Origin: DASXIW01 sp036497785
GTDB taxonomy: Bacteria; Pseudomonadota; Alphaproteobacteria; Acetobacterales; Acetobacteraceae
Assembly (NCBI GenBank): GCA_036497785.1
Contig: DASXIW010000129.1
Span: forward strand, 1-7,848
Direction of reading: 5' to 3'
DNA: 7,848 bases
The notes under the pieces are model-generated. The model searched no databases. It was not told the DNA's origin and saw only the letters and a list, made by a program, of their open reading frames with translations. A program made the translations under genes and the position numbers. Shown in pieces: positions 1 to 5,591 of the stretch. How positions within the stretch are numbered: the stretch's first letter is position 1; each line of letters opens with the position of its first letter.

Positions 1-298
1 CGCCGCCGGCATCCCCCAGCGTGGCCAGCACGTCGGCCCGCACCAGGTCGCGCAGTGTGTCCGCTTGCCAGGAACTGCGGCCCAGCAAGGATTGCAGCCG
101 GTAGGGCCGTTCCAGCCCGGCCTGTTCGGCCAGTTGCCAGCTGGTTTTACGGGCCACGCCTGACAGCAGGCCGTCGATGAAGGCGCCGGCCGAGCGCCGT
201 AACTCGGCCCGGCCGAATGCCGAACTCAGTCGCGATTTGAAGGCGCTGAGTTCCTGTTCCCAGGGCAACAGCGAACCGGACCATGTTGCAACTCGCAT
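1..298 (-). CDS. IS701-family transposase, N-terminal part (cut by window edge)
   Basis: This is the start of a DDE-type transposase, which would cut and join the ends of its own insertion sequence. Only the first 99 codons lie in the window; the gene continues past position 1. The readable N-terminus contains LLPWEQELSAFKSRL near residues 10-24, FIDGLLSGVARKTSWQLAEQ near residues 42-61, and a stretch around RLQSLLGRSSWQADTLRD. This arrangement (WEQEL, then GLL..V.RK..WQLAE, then a leucine-rich RLL..W..D..RD segment) is what I know from IS701-family N-termini. The catalytic DDE residues would lie further on, outside the window, so activity cannot be judged. The ATG at 298 is the only plausible start: an in-frame stop lies a short way upstream, and GGGAG (complement of 308-312) sits 9 nt before it. 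Family assignment is by recalled motif similarity, not a search. Confidence 0.8.
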   Translation of the reverse strand, partial: MRVATWSGSLLPWEQELSAFKSRLSSAFGRAELRRSAGAFIDGLLSGVARKTSWQLAEQAGLERPYRLQSLLGRSSWQADTLRDLVRADVLATLGDAGG

Positions 299-363
299 TC
301 CCTGACACTCCCGAACCCATGGGATTCAGAGAATCGCAGTTTCGCCGAAACGCAACTGTAGTA
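1..363 (-). mobile_element. One end of an IS701-like insertion sequence (partial, boundary inferred)
   Basis: The transposase start at 298 leaves about 65 nt of non-coding DNA before a sharp change of sequence character at 363/364, a normal length for an IS end. Position 364 begins TTAG, which fits the YTAR target reported for IS701-family elements (4-bp duplication). Just inside the proposed end is GTTTCGCCGAAAC, a 6+1+6 inverted repeat that could belong to the terminal inverted repeat or transposase-binding site. The other IS end is outside the window, so neither the terminal repeat nor the duplication can be confirmed, and the boundary is an inference. Confidence 0.5.
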
Positions 364-407
364 TTAGAGCATGATGACTTCTGACAGGCGAAGCCATCAT
401 ACTCTAG
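364..407. repeat. Imperfect palindrome (hairpin) next to the IS end
   Basis: Arms at 364-381 (TTAGAGCATGATGACTTC) and 390-407 (GAAGCCATCATACTCTAG) are complementary at 15 of 18 positions, with an 8-nt loop. No coding frame covers it. Both ends are YTAR tetranucleotides (TTAG and CTAG). It looks like a REP-like or small non-autonomous palindromic element of the kind common between genes in alphaproteobacteria. It shares the ATGATGACT core with the loop region of the larger hairpin at 3144-3188. Confidence 0.65.
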
Positions 408-425
408 GTATTTGTTTTAGCGCGC

Positions 426-470
426 AATTTTATGGCTCGGCGATTCCGCCTGAAGCCATATTGCTCTAAA
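426..470 (+). repeat. 45-bp dispersed repeat, copy A (upstream of phnD)
   Basis: This segment matches 3200-3244 at 39 of 45 positions, in the same orientation. It starts AATTTTATGG and ends AGCCATATTGCTCTAAA. Internally TATGGCT and AGCCATA form a 7-bp stem, and TTTTAG just upstream (415-420) can pair loosely with the terminal CTAAA, so the whole unit is an imperfect palindrome of about 55-60 nt. It is non-coding. The two copies bracket the phnDCE operon. Confidence 0.75.
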
Positions 471-479
471 CATCGGCCA

Positions 480-520
480 GTCTGACATCCGTCGGTCTGA
501 CGTCATCAAAGCTTTGCTGA
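480..520 (+). promoter_or_regulatory. Operator-like repeats upstream of phnD
   Basis: Three overlapping motifs stand out about 80-120 nt before the phnD start. GTCTGAC occurs at 480-486 and 495-501, a 15-nt period. TGACGTCA at 498-505 is a perfect 8-bp palindrome. TCATCAAAGCTTTGCTGA at 503-520 is an inverted repeat with 8 of 9 pairs matching, around a perfect CAAAGCTTTG core. Such symmetry is typical of a dimeric repressor or activator site. I do not see a clean Pho box (two CTGTCAT-like half-sites at 11-nt period), although CTGACAT at 482-488 resembles one half-site. No convincing -35/-10 pair was found between here and the gene. The regulator is unknown. Confidence 0.3.
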
Positions 521-598
521 ACTGAAACACAAACTGTCTCGGCATTCGGCTACCCGTGCGCTCCCGCAAACTTCGCATAGTGCGAAACGGAGATGCCG

Positions 599-1501
599 AT
601 GTTCCGTCTGTCCCCCATGCTCGTAGCCGCCGGCCTGTGCGCCACCGTGCTGGCTGCCCCGGCGGCGCGTGCCGCGACCGACTGCCCGAATGACGGTACC
701 GTCCGCTTCGGCGTCGAGCCCTTCGACTCGGCCGCCAAGCTGGTGCCGATCTATGGCCATCTCAGCGACCTGATCGCTTCGAAACTGGGCTGCAAAGTTC
801 AGGTGTTCATTGCCACCAGCTACAACGCCGAGATCGAGGCGATGCGCAACGGCAAGCTGGAATTCGGCGAATTCGGGCCGCTCGGCTACGTGCTGGCGCA
901 CCAGGTCGCCAAGGCCCAGGCGGTGGCGACCTTCGCCGACAAGAACGGCAAGCCCGACAGCTACACGGCGGGCATCGTCACCTGGCCCGGCTCGGGTATC
1001 ACCACCCTTGAGGGCGTGAAGGGCAAGAGCTTCGCCTATGCCGACCCGGCCTCCACTTCCGGCCATCTGTTTCCGGCCTACTGGCTGCAAAAGAACGGCA
1101 TCGATCCGGATAAGGGCGTCAAAGGCTATTATGCCGGCTCCCACGCCGCCACGTTCGAGGCCCTGCGTAACCACAAGGTGCTGGCGGGGGAACTGAATAG
1201 CGAGCAGATCGCGTCGGCCACGCTGTCGGGCGAATACAAGGCCAGCGATTATGTCGAGCTGTGGCGCTCGCCGGCAATTCCGAACGACCCGATCGTTGTG
1301 CGTGGCGACCTGCCGGCCGGCTTCAAGGCGCGCCTGACCGGTGTGCTGCAGAATTTGGACCTTAGCTTACTGCCCGAGAACGACCGCAAGATCATCGGCA
1401 TGTCCGGCATCCGCCTGGTGCCGCAGACCGATGGGGCGTTCGACCAGATCCGCGACATGGTCCATGTGCTGAACATCGACCTGACCAAGCTGAACAGCTG
1501 A
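599..1501 (+). CDS. phnD: Phosphonate/phosphite-type ABC transporter, periplasmic binding protein (PhnD family)
   Basis: This is the solute-binding component of an ABC importer for a phosphorus oxyanion such as a phosphonate or phosphite; it acts in the periplasm and delivers ligand to the permease. From the Met at 599 the protein has 300 residues, the usual family length. Residues 1-25 form a Sec signal peptide ending AARA, cleaved before ATDC. PhnD-family signatures follow: SYNAEIEAMRNGKLEFGEFGPLGYVLA near 74-100, DPASTSGHLFPAYWL near 149-163, a His in YYAGSHAAT near 182, and IPNDPIVV near 227-234. Mature Cys29 and Cys65 could form a disulfide. ATG 599 is preferred over the in-frame ATG at 593 because GGAG (589-592) lies 6 nt before 599 but touches 593. 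It is the first gene of an operon with the ATPase and permease. The exact ligand cannot be read from sequence, because PhnD, PtxB and HtxB proteins look alike at this level. Confidence 0.92.
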   Translation: MFRLSPMLVAAGLCATVLAAPAARAATDCPNDGTVRFGVEPFDSAAKLVPIYGHLSDLIASKLGCKVQVFIATSYNAEIEAMRNGKLEFGEFGPLGYVLAHQVAKAQAVATFADKNGKPDSYTAGIVTWPGSGITTLEGVKGKSFAYADPASTSGHLFPAYWLQKNGIDPDKGVKGYYAGSHAATFEALRNHKVLAGELNSEQIASATLSGEYKASDYVELWRSPAIPNDPIVVRGDLPAGFKARLTGVLQNLDLSLLPENDRKIIGMSGIRLVPQTDGAFDQIRDMVHVLNIDLTKLNS

Positions 1502-1503
1502 TC

Positions 1504-2277
1504 ATGCCGATCTGGCCGGCCGGGGCTCTCATTCAGACCGAAGCCCTTGGAATGCGTTACGGCGGGGCGAATGGGAGGCTGGCGCTGGACGGCGCCAGCC
1601 TCGCTCTCGCGCCAGGCGAGCTATTGGTGATCCTTGGCCATAATGGCTGCGGCAAGTCCACGCTGCTTAAATGCGTGGCCGGTCTGCTGAAGCCGACCGC
1701 CGGGCGAGTGATGGTGGCCGGTCGCGATATTACCGGCCTGACCGGACGCGCGCTGTCGGAAGCCCGGATGGCCATGGGAATGGTGTTCCAGCAGGCCCGG
1801 CTGATCGGCCGGCGCAGCGTGCTGGCCAATGTGCTGTGCGGCACGCTGGGCCGGCATCGCAGTTTCGCCACCGCGATCGGCTTGCTGCCGCGCGGCGAGA
1901 CCGGGCATGCGATGCACTGCCTGGACCAAGTGGGGCTGGCCGGATTTGCCGCCCAGCGCGCCGGCACCCTTTCTGGCGGGCAGGCGCAGCGTGTGTCCAT
2001 CGCCCGCGCGCTGGCGCAGCGTCCGACTGCGCTGCTGGCCGACGAGCCGGTGGCGAGCCTCGATCCCGAGGCGGCCGAGGAGGTGATGCGGCTGCTGCGC
2101 CGCGTTTCCACCACCGAGCGGCTGGGGGTTATCTGCGTGCTGCACCAGCCGGAGCTGGCGCGCCGCTACGCCGACCGAATCGTTGGCATGCGCCAGGGAA
2201 AAGTGATGTTCGACGCCCAACCCGCTGCCATTGCCGACGCGACGATTTCCGCATTGTACGAAGGGATCATGCCGTGA
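1504..2277 (+). CDS. phnC: Phosphonate/phosphite-type ABC transporter ATP-binding protein (PhnC family)
   Basis: This is the cytoplasmic ATPase that powers the importer; two copies would sit under the PhnE permease. At 257 residues it has normal PhnC length. The ABC motifs are intact: Walker A GHNGCGKST at 45-53, Q-loop glutamine in MVFQQ (96-97), signature LSGGQAQR at 156-163, Walker B ALLADEP at 176-182 with catalytic Glu181, D-loop SLD at 185-187, and switch His214 in LHQPE. The end, RYADRIVGMRQGKVMFD, is typical of PhnC. The start at 1504 follows the phnD stop by 2 nt and has no clear Shine-Dalgarno, which suggests translational coupling. The alternative ATG at 1552 would remove the first beta strand (LIQTEALGMRYGG), so 1504 is kept. 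The stop overlaps the phnE start by 4 nt. Confidence 0.93.
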   Translation: MPIWPAGALIQTEALGMRYGGANGRLALDGASLALAPGELLVILGHNGCGKSTLLKCVAGLLKPTAGRVMVAGRDITGLTGRALSEARMAMGMVFQQARLIGRRSVLANVLCGTLGRHRSFATAIGLLPRGETGHAMHCLDQVGLAGFAAQRAGTLSGGQAQRVSIARALAQRPTALLADEPVASLDPEAAEEVMRLLRRVSTTERLGVICVLHQPELARRYADRIVGMRQGKVMFDAQPAAIADATISALYEGIMP

Positions 2278-3104
2278 GCGCCGCCGCTGAGCCGCCATTG
2301 ACCCGCGGCGGAGAGGCCGCGCGCGGCGTACCGACGCCAGGGCGCTGGGGTGGCAACGCGCTGGGTTTCCTGGGGATTTTCGTCTTTCTGGTGGCGCTGG
2401 CCCAGGCCACGCTGGTGGTGCAGGCCCGGCCGCAGGATCTGGTGACCGGCATTCACGGCATGGCCGACATCATCACTCGCGCCAGCCCGCCGGATTTCTC
2501 CAAGCTGCCGGATCTGCTCTGGCCGGCGCTGGAGACGGTGGATATCGGCCTGTTCGGCACCGTCGCCGGCGTGCTGCTGGCGCTGCCGCTGGCGATCCTG
2601 GCCGCCCGCAACACCGCGCCCGCCCGGTCGCTTTATGTTCTGGCGCGCGCCGTCATTGCCTTTTGCCGCGCCGTGCCCGATCTGGTCTGGGCGCTGCTGT
2701 TCGTGACCGCTGTGGGTCTTGGGCCGTTTCCCGGGGCGCTGGCGATATCGGTCCATTCCATCGGTATGCTCGGCCGGCTATTCGCCGAGGTGATCGAGGA
2801 CATGGATACCGGCCCGGTCGAGGCGCTGACCACCACGGGCGCCGGGCGGCTGCAGGTGTTCAGCCATGCGGTGGTGCCGACCGTGCTGCCCTCGCTGCTG
2901 GGTATCGCGCTGTACCGGCTGGATGAGAATATCCGTAGCAGCCTGATTCTGGGCTTTGTTGGCGCTGGTGGGCTCGGCTTCGAATTGCTGACGGCGATGA
3001 ACCTGTTTCAGTACAAGACGGTGTCGATGACGCTGCTGGTGACCTTCGTGCTGGTGATGGCGGCCGAACGGCTTTCCGCCGAGCTGCGCCGCCGGGTGGC
3101 GTGA
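2274..3104 (+). CDS. phnE: Phosphonate/phosphite-type ABC transporter permease (PhnE family)
   Basis: This is the inner-membrane channel subunit of the importer. It has 276 residues, in the usual range. Hydrophobic spans are visible near 29-49, 91-111, 122-150, 199-213, 222-240 and 250-264. Family hallmarks include CRAVPDLVWALLFVTAVGLG (131-150), SIGMLGRLFAEVIEDMD (162-178) and the EAA loop EALTTTGAG beginning at 183, which docks to the ATPase. The same frame is open far upstream inside phnC, but that part is out-of-frame shadow. The GTG at 2274 is chosen because GTGA overlaps the phnC stop and AAGGGA lies about 7 nt before it. A polar N-terminal tail of about 28 residues precedes the first span. 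phnE is the last gene of the operon, and the palindromic spacer starts 9 nt after its stop. Confidence 0.92.
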   Translation: MSAAAEPPLTRGGEAARGVPTPGRWGGNALGFLGIFVFLVALAQATLVVQARPQDLVTGIHGMADIITRASPPDFSKLPDLLWPALETVDIGLFGTVAGVLLALPLAILAARNTAPARSLYVLARAVIAFCRAVPDLVWALLFVTAVGLGPFPGALAISVHSIGMLGRLFAEVIEDMDTGPVEALTTTGAGRLQVFSHAVVPTVLPSLLGIALYRLDENIRSSLILGFVGAGGLGFELLTAMNLFQYKTVSMTLLVTFVLVMAAERLSAELRRRVA

Positions 3105-3113
3105 TGGTGGGGC

Positions 3114-3159
3114 GCTGATACCAGCCGCCTGAATTGGCTGATACCAGCCGCCTGAATTG
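3114..3159 (+). repeat. Perfect tandem duplication of a 23-bp unit
   Basis: Two identical, directly adjacent 23-bp units (3114-3136 and 3137-3159) begin GCTGATACCAGCC and end CCTGAATTG. They start 9 nt after the phnE stop. The second unit supplies most of the left arm of the hairpin at 3144-3188, so either unit could pair with the right arm, giving alternative hairpins. No coding function is apparent. Confidence 0.9.
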
Positions 3160-3188
3160 ATGGAAGAGTCATCATTTCAGGCGGCTGG
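3144..3188. terminator. Long hairpin after phnE, possible bidirectional terminator or REP-like element
   Basis: The arms CCAGCCGCCTGAATTGATG (3144-3162) and CATCATTTCAGGCGGCTGG (3170-3188) pair at 18 of 19 positions around a 7-nt loop. The element lies between the convergent phnE and cupin genes, where a shared terminator would be expected. There is no long T-run directly after the stem on the plus strand, so it is not a textbook intrinsic terminator. It may instead be a repeat element that only weakly stops transcription or stabilises mRNA ends. Confidence 0.5.
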
Positions 3189-3199
3189 CATTATCGGGA

Positions 3200-3257
3200 A
3201 ATTTTATGGCCCGATGATACCACCTAAAGCCATATTGCTCTAAAGCCATATGCTTTA
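3200..3257 (+). repeat. 45-bp dispersed repeat, copy B, plus terminal small palindrome
   Basis: Positions 3200-3244 match the copy at 426-470 (39/45 identical, same orientation). TATGGC and GCCATA within it can pair. The motif TAAAGCCATAT then recurs (3225-3235 and 3241-3251), and the second occurrence opens a 17-bp palindrome, TAAAGCCATATGCTTTA (3241-3257). The last three bases of that palindrome are the complement of the TAA stop of the cupin gene, so the repeat runs right up to the reading frame. Confidence 0.75.
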
Positions 3258-3680
3258 GCACGGCACTGGGACCAGCCCGTAGCGCAGCATTACCTCTCGA
3301 ATCCGGCCCAGATCGGGCGGTGAGCCTGGCACAATGAGGGCGGCCAGATCACGGAAATAGCCAGGTCCCAACAACCCCGGCGTCAGCACCGCGAGGCTGT
3401 GGGCGGTCTCGCCATGCAAGTTGGCGAAGTGGTGCACCGCGCCGCGCGGGATGAAGTGGGTCTCGCCGGGGCCGACCTCGCGGCGCTCGCCCTTCAGTGT
3501 CCAGGTGAGAGTGCCGCAGAGACCGTAGATGGTCTCGTCGTAGTCGCGATGGTGGTGCGCCACCAGCACCTTCGCGTCCGGTGGGACAGTGACTTCGAAC
3601 ATATCGAGCGCGCCGCCGGTCTCCTGCCCCGTCTCGAGGAATTGAACTTCCACCTGGCCGATGCGGATCAGTTCCACCAT
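3255..3680 (-). CDS. Small single-domain cupin protein
   Basis: This is a 141-residue cytoplasmic protein with one complete cupin beta-barrel. Motif 1 is H42-x-H44-x4-E49 followed by G53 and G56 (within HHHRDYDETIYGLCG). Motif 2 fits the consensus exactly: G72-x5-P78-x-G80-x2-H83-x3-N87. The two His and Glu of motif 1 plus His83 would bind a metal ion, so the site looks intact. Small cupins range from dioxygenases and isomerases to sugar- or metal-sensing proteins, and the substrate cannot be deduced here. The ATG at 3680 has GAGAGG 5 nt upstream. The gene stands alone, convergent with phnE and downstream of cls on the same strand across a 241-nt gap, so its neighbours give no firm clue. A link to phosphonate metabolism is possible but unsupported. 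Confidence 0.85.
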   Translation of the reverse strand: MVELIRIGQVEVQFLETGQETGGALDMFEVTVPPDAKVLVAHHHRDYDETIYGLCGTLTWTLKGERREVGPGETHFIPRGAVHHFANLHGETAHSLAVLTPGLLGPGYFRDLAALIVPGSPPDLGRIREVMLRYGLVPVPC

Positions 3681-3921
3681 GGACGCCTCTCATTCTGGGC
3701 GCGACGCGGAGGCGCCCGCGGAGTCCTTGATAGCGTATCGAAACTGTAGCGCTGCGGGAGGGTCGGAAAGTTGTTTTTGGATCAATGCGAGATCGTGGCG
3801 CCTACAAAACACTGCACCGCCGATCACCCACGCCCCCGCCGCAATCGGCGCTGCGGTGGTGGCGTCGGCAATCGGTCGCCAAGCTGTTCTTGATCGGGCT
3901 ATAGGGGCCGTCGGTATGCGA
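3681..3921. other. Gap between cupin and cls, no convincing gene
   Basis: This 241-nt stretch presumably carries the cupin promoter, reading leftwards, but I could not find a clear -35/-10 pair. GCAATCGG occurs twice (3841-3848 and 3868-3875). Both strands have open frames here, as expected in GC-rich DNA. On the minus strand one frame stays open across the gap and ends just before the cupin start, but it has no ATG and only GTG/TTG starts. I see no rRNA, tRNA or strong terminator. Confidence 0.5.
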
Positions 3922-5361
3922 TCAGAGATACGGCATTAGCAGGCGGACCAGGGAGTCGCGCAGGCGGATCGGCGCCGGCCGGGCGAGCAGGTCTGCCTCG
4001 GTCAGCATCTTGCCCTTGCGGTCCCGGACGATCGCCTGCAGCGTTTCGGCGAGGTCGGAATGATAGACCTCCATGCTCAGCTCGAAATTCAGCCGGAAGC
4101 TGCGCAAGTCGAAATTGGCGCTGCCGATCATGCTCCACTGGCCGTCTATGACCAGGATCTTGGAGTGGTCGAAGGGGGGCGGGTTCAGCCAGATCCGCCC
4201 GCCATGGCTCAGCAGCGGCCCGACATTGGCCCGCGCGGCCCAGTCGATCAGGCGGTGGTTGCTAGCCTCGGGCATGACGATCTCGACCGCGACGCCGCGC
4301 ATGGCGGCCATCGACAGCGAGGTGATCAGCCGCTCATCGGGCAGGAAATAAGGCGTTACGACCTGGATCGACCGGCGCGCGCAGGCGACTGCCTCCAGCA
4401 CCAGGAACTCGATCTTCTCGAGGTCCAGATCGGGGCCGGAGGTGATGACCCGGGCGATGGCCTCACCGGCCGGCGCCAGCGGCGGGAACCATGCGGGGCT
4501 TGTCAGATCCTCGTCGGTCACGAAGGACCAGTCGCGGGCGAAGGCTTCCATCAACTGGCCCACCACCGGGCCTTCCACCCGGAAATGCGTGTCGCGGACG
4601 GGGTGGCGCGGCCGGGTTGCCAGCAGGTTCTCGGCGGCGATGTTCATCCCGCCGGTGAAAGCGAGCTTGCCATCGATCAGCAGCAGCTTTTTGTGGGTGC
4701 GCAGATTGAGGAAGGGCATCCGCCAGGGCAGTGGCGAGTGCATGAAGCGCGCCGCCGGCACACCGGTGCGGCGCAGCCGGAAATACGCCTGGGACAGGAA
4801 ATATCCGCTGCCGAAACCGTCCACCAGCACGCGCACGGCGACACCCCGCCGATGTGCGGCGATCAGCGCCTCGATGAACCGGCCGCCGGCCGCGTCGTCG
4901 CGCAGGATATAGGTGGATAGCGCGACGCTGGTCGTGGCCGCCGCGATTGCCGCCACCATGGGCGGGTAGGCCTCGTCGCCGTTATGGTAGACGTGAAGGG
5001 CGTTGCCCGGCTCCACATGCCGGCCGGTGAGGCGCCGTGCCGCCAGTTCCAGGGGCGCCAGATGGTCATCCCGGCCGCCAATGGTCGGCAGATTCGCCCG
5101 GCTGCCATTGGAGGGCCGGTCGGCGAAGCGCTGGGCGCGGCGCTTCACCCGGTTGATGCCGAGCAGGTAATACATGATTCCGCCCAGCACGGGTGACAGC
5201 CAGGCCAGGCCGATCCAGCCGATGGAGGCGCCGACATCGCGCTTGGTGAGCAGCACATGCACGGTGACGATGGCCGCGATCACCAGACCCAGGGGCGCCA
5301 ATGCCTCCACCCAGATCCAGTCCAACCGTCCCGCCAGCCAGGCGATCACGCTGTCGTACAC
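3922..5361 (-). CDS. cls: Cardiolipin synthase (phospholipase D superfamily, ClsA-like)
   Basis: This inner-membrane enzyme joins two phosphatidylglycerol molecules, or related donors, to make cardiolipin plus glycerol. From GTG 5361 the protein has 479 residues, close to the roughly 485 of bacterial ClsA. Two membrane spans lie near 21-38 and 47-68 (the latter containing WLSPVLGGIMYYLLG), followed by a basic NRVKRRAQR stretch, as in the PLDc_N domain. Both catalytic HKD motifs are intact: H223-x-K225-x4-D230 followed by GGMN, and H399-x-K401-x4-D406 followed by IGSANFDLRS. The frame stays open to an ATG at 5637, but that start would overlap gyrA and add 92 residues of low-complexity, Arg-rich shadow sequence, so it is rejected. 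GTG 5361 has GGTGGGA about 8 nt before it and places the membrane domain normally. The start is less certain than the rest. The gene is transcribed divergently from gyrA. Confidence 0.9.
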   Translation of the reverse strand: MYDSVIAWLAGRLDWIWVEALAPLGLVIAAIVTVHVLLTKRDVGASIGWIGLAWLSPVLGGIMYYLLGINRVKRRAQRFADRPSNGSRANLPTIGGRDDHLAPLELAARRLTGRHVEPGNALHVYHNGDEAYPPMVAAIAAATTSVALSTYILRDDAAGGRFIEALIAAHRRGVAVRVLVDGFGSGYFLSQAYFRLRRTGVPAARFMHSPLPWRMPFLNLRTHKKLLLIDGKLAFTGGMNIAAENLLATRPRHPVRDTHFRVEGPVVGQLMEAFARDWSFVTDEDLTSPAWFPPLAPAGEAIARVITSGPDLDLEKIEFLVLEAVACARRSIQVVTPYFLPDERLITSLSMAAMRGVAVEIVMPEASNHRLIDWAARANVGPLLSHGGRIWLNPPPFDHSKILVIDGQWSMIGSANFDLRSFRLNFELSMEVYHSDLAETLQAIVRDRKGKMLTEADLLARPAPIRLRDSLVRLLMPYL

Positions 5362-5476
5362 CGGAAATTCCCACCCATCGCCAATGAGCCCAAGGGGATA
5401 GCACACAGCGCGCGTCGTGTGTCCGCCGTGCTTGTGCCGGCGCCTGCCTGCTTGTCCGTGCGGCGAAGGGCACCCT

Positions 5477-5505
5477 TTGGCGGAATGGCGGAATTGCGCT
5501 ATACA
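5477..5505 (+). promoter_or_regulatory. Predicted sigma-70-type promoter for gyrA
   Basis: TTGGCG (5477-5482) and TATACA (5500-5505) are separated by exactly 17 nt, the best housekeeping-type promoter match I found in the window. Transcription would begin near 5512 and leave a leader of about 80 nt before the gyrA start, containing the hairpin at 5524-5563. It faces away from cls. Confidence 0.6.
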
Positions 5506-5523
5506 ACGCCGGCAATTGGCTGG

Positions 5524-5563
5524 TTTTCGGGCCAAGCCGCGATTCGGCTTGTACCCGCGGAAA
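5524..5563 (+). promoter_or_regulatory. Hairpin in the predicted gyrA leader
   Basis: The core stem CAAGCCG (5533-5539) / CGGCTTG (5545-5551) is perfect, with loop CGATT. It extends outward through CGGG (5528-5531) / CCCG (5554-5557), and TTTT (5524-5527) against GAAA (5560-5563) with one wobble pair, interrupted by small bulges. It lies 28 nt before the gyrA start codon and 12 nt after the predicted transcription start. It could set mRNA stability or be a control element responding to supercoiling or a protein. There is no T-run after it, so it is not a standard terminator. Confidence 0.45.
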
Positions 5564-5591
5564 TCCGTCCCCGAACTGAAACGAGACAGAG

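Noticed and set aside
364..470. CRISPR-like arrangement of repeats upstream of phnD
   Set aside because: The repeats are palindromes of different sequence, without regular spacers or a cas gene. They are not a CRISPR array.
482..501. Possible Pho box upstream of phnD (CTGACAT and CTGAC-like half-sites)
   Set aside because: The half-sites repeat at 15 nt instead of 11 nt and only one resembles the consensus, so a PhoB site is not supported.
506..1174. A 222-codon open frame on the minus strand over phnD
   Set aside because: It lies antisense to a clear PhnD protein, has low-complexity Gly/Arg/Ala content and no recognisable motif.
1671..2273. Upstream extension of the phnE frame through phnC
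   Set aside because: This part reads as Arg/Ala/Gly-rich out-of-frame phnC. Permease features begin only after GTG 2274.
3661..3939. A 92-codon plus-strand open frame across the cupin start and the gap to cls
   Set aside because: It is antisense to the start of the cupin gene and to the end of cls, has no recognised domain, and the hydrophobic stretch is explained by GC-rich composition.
4060..4920. A 286-codon plus-strand open frame inside cls
   Set aside because: It is antisense to the catalytic core of cardiolipin synthase, and its composition is typical of a GC-rich shadow frame.
5402..5424. Short inverted repeat (ACACA...TGTGT) between cls and gyrA
   Set aside because: Only five base pairs around a GC-rich centre, which is too short to separate from chance.
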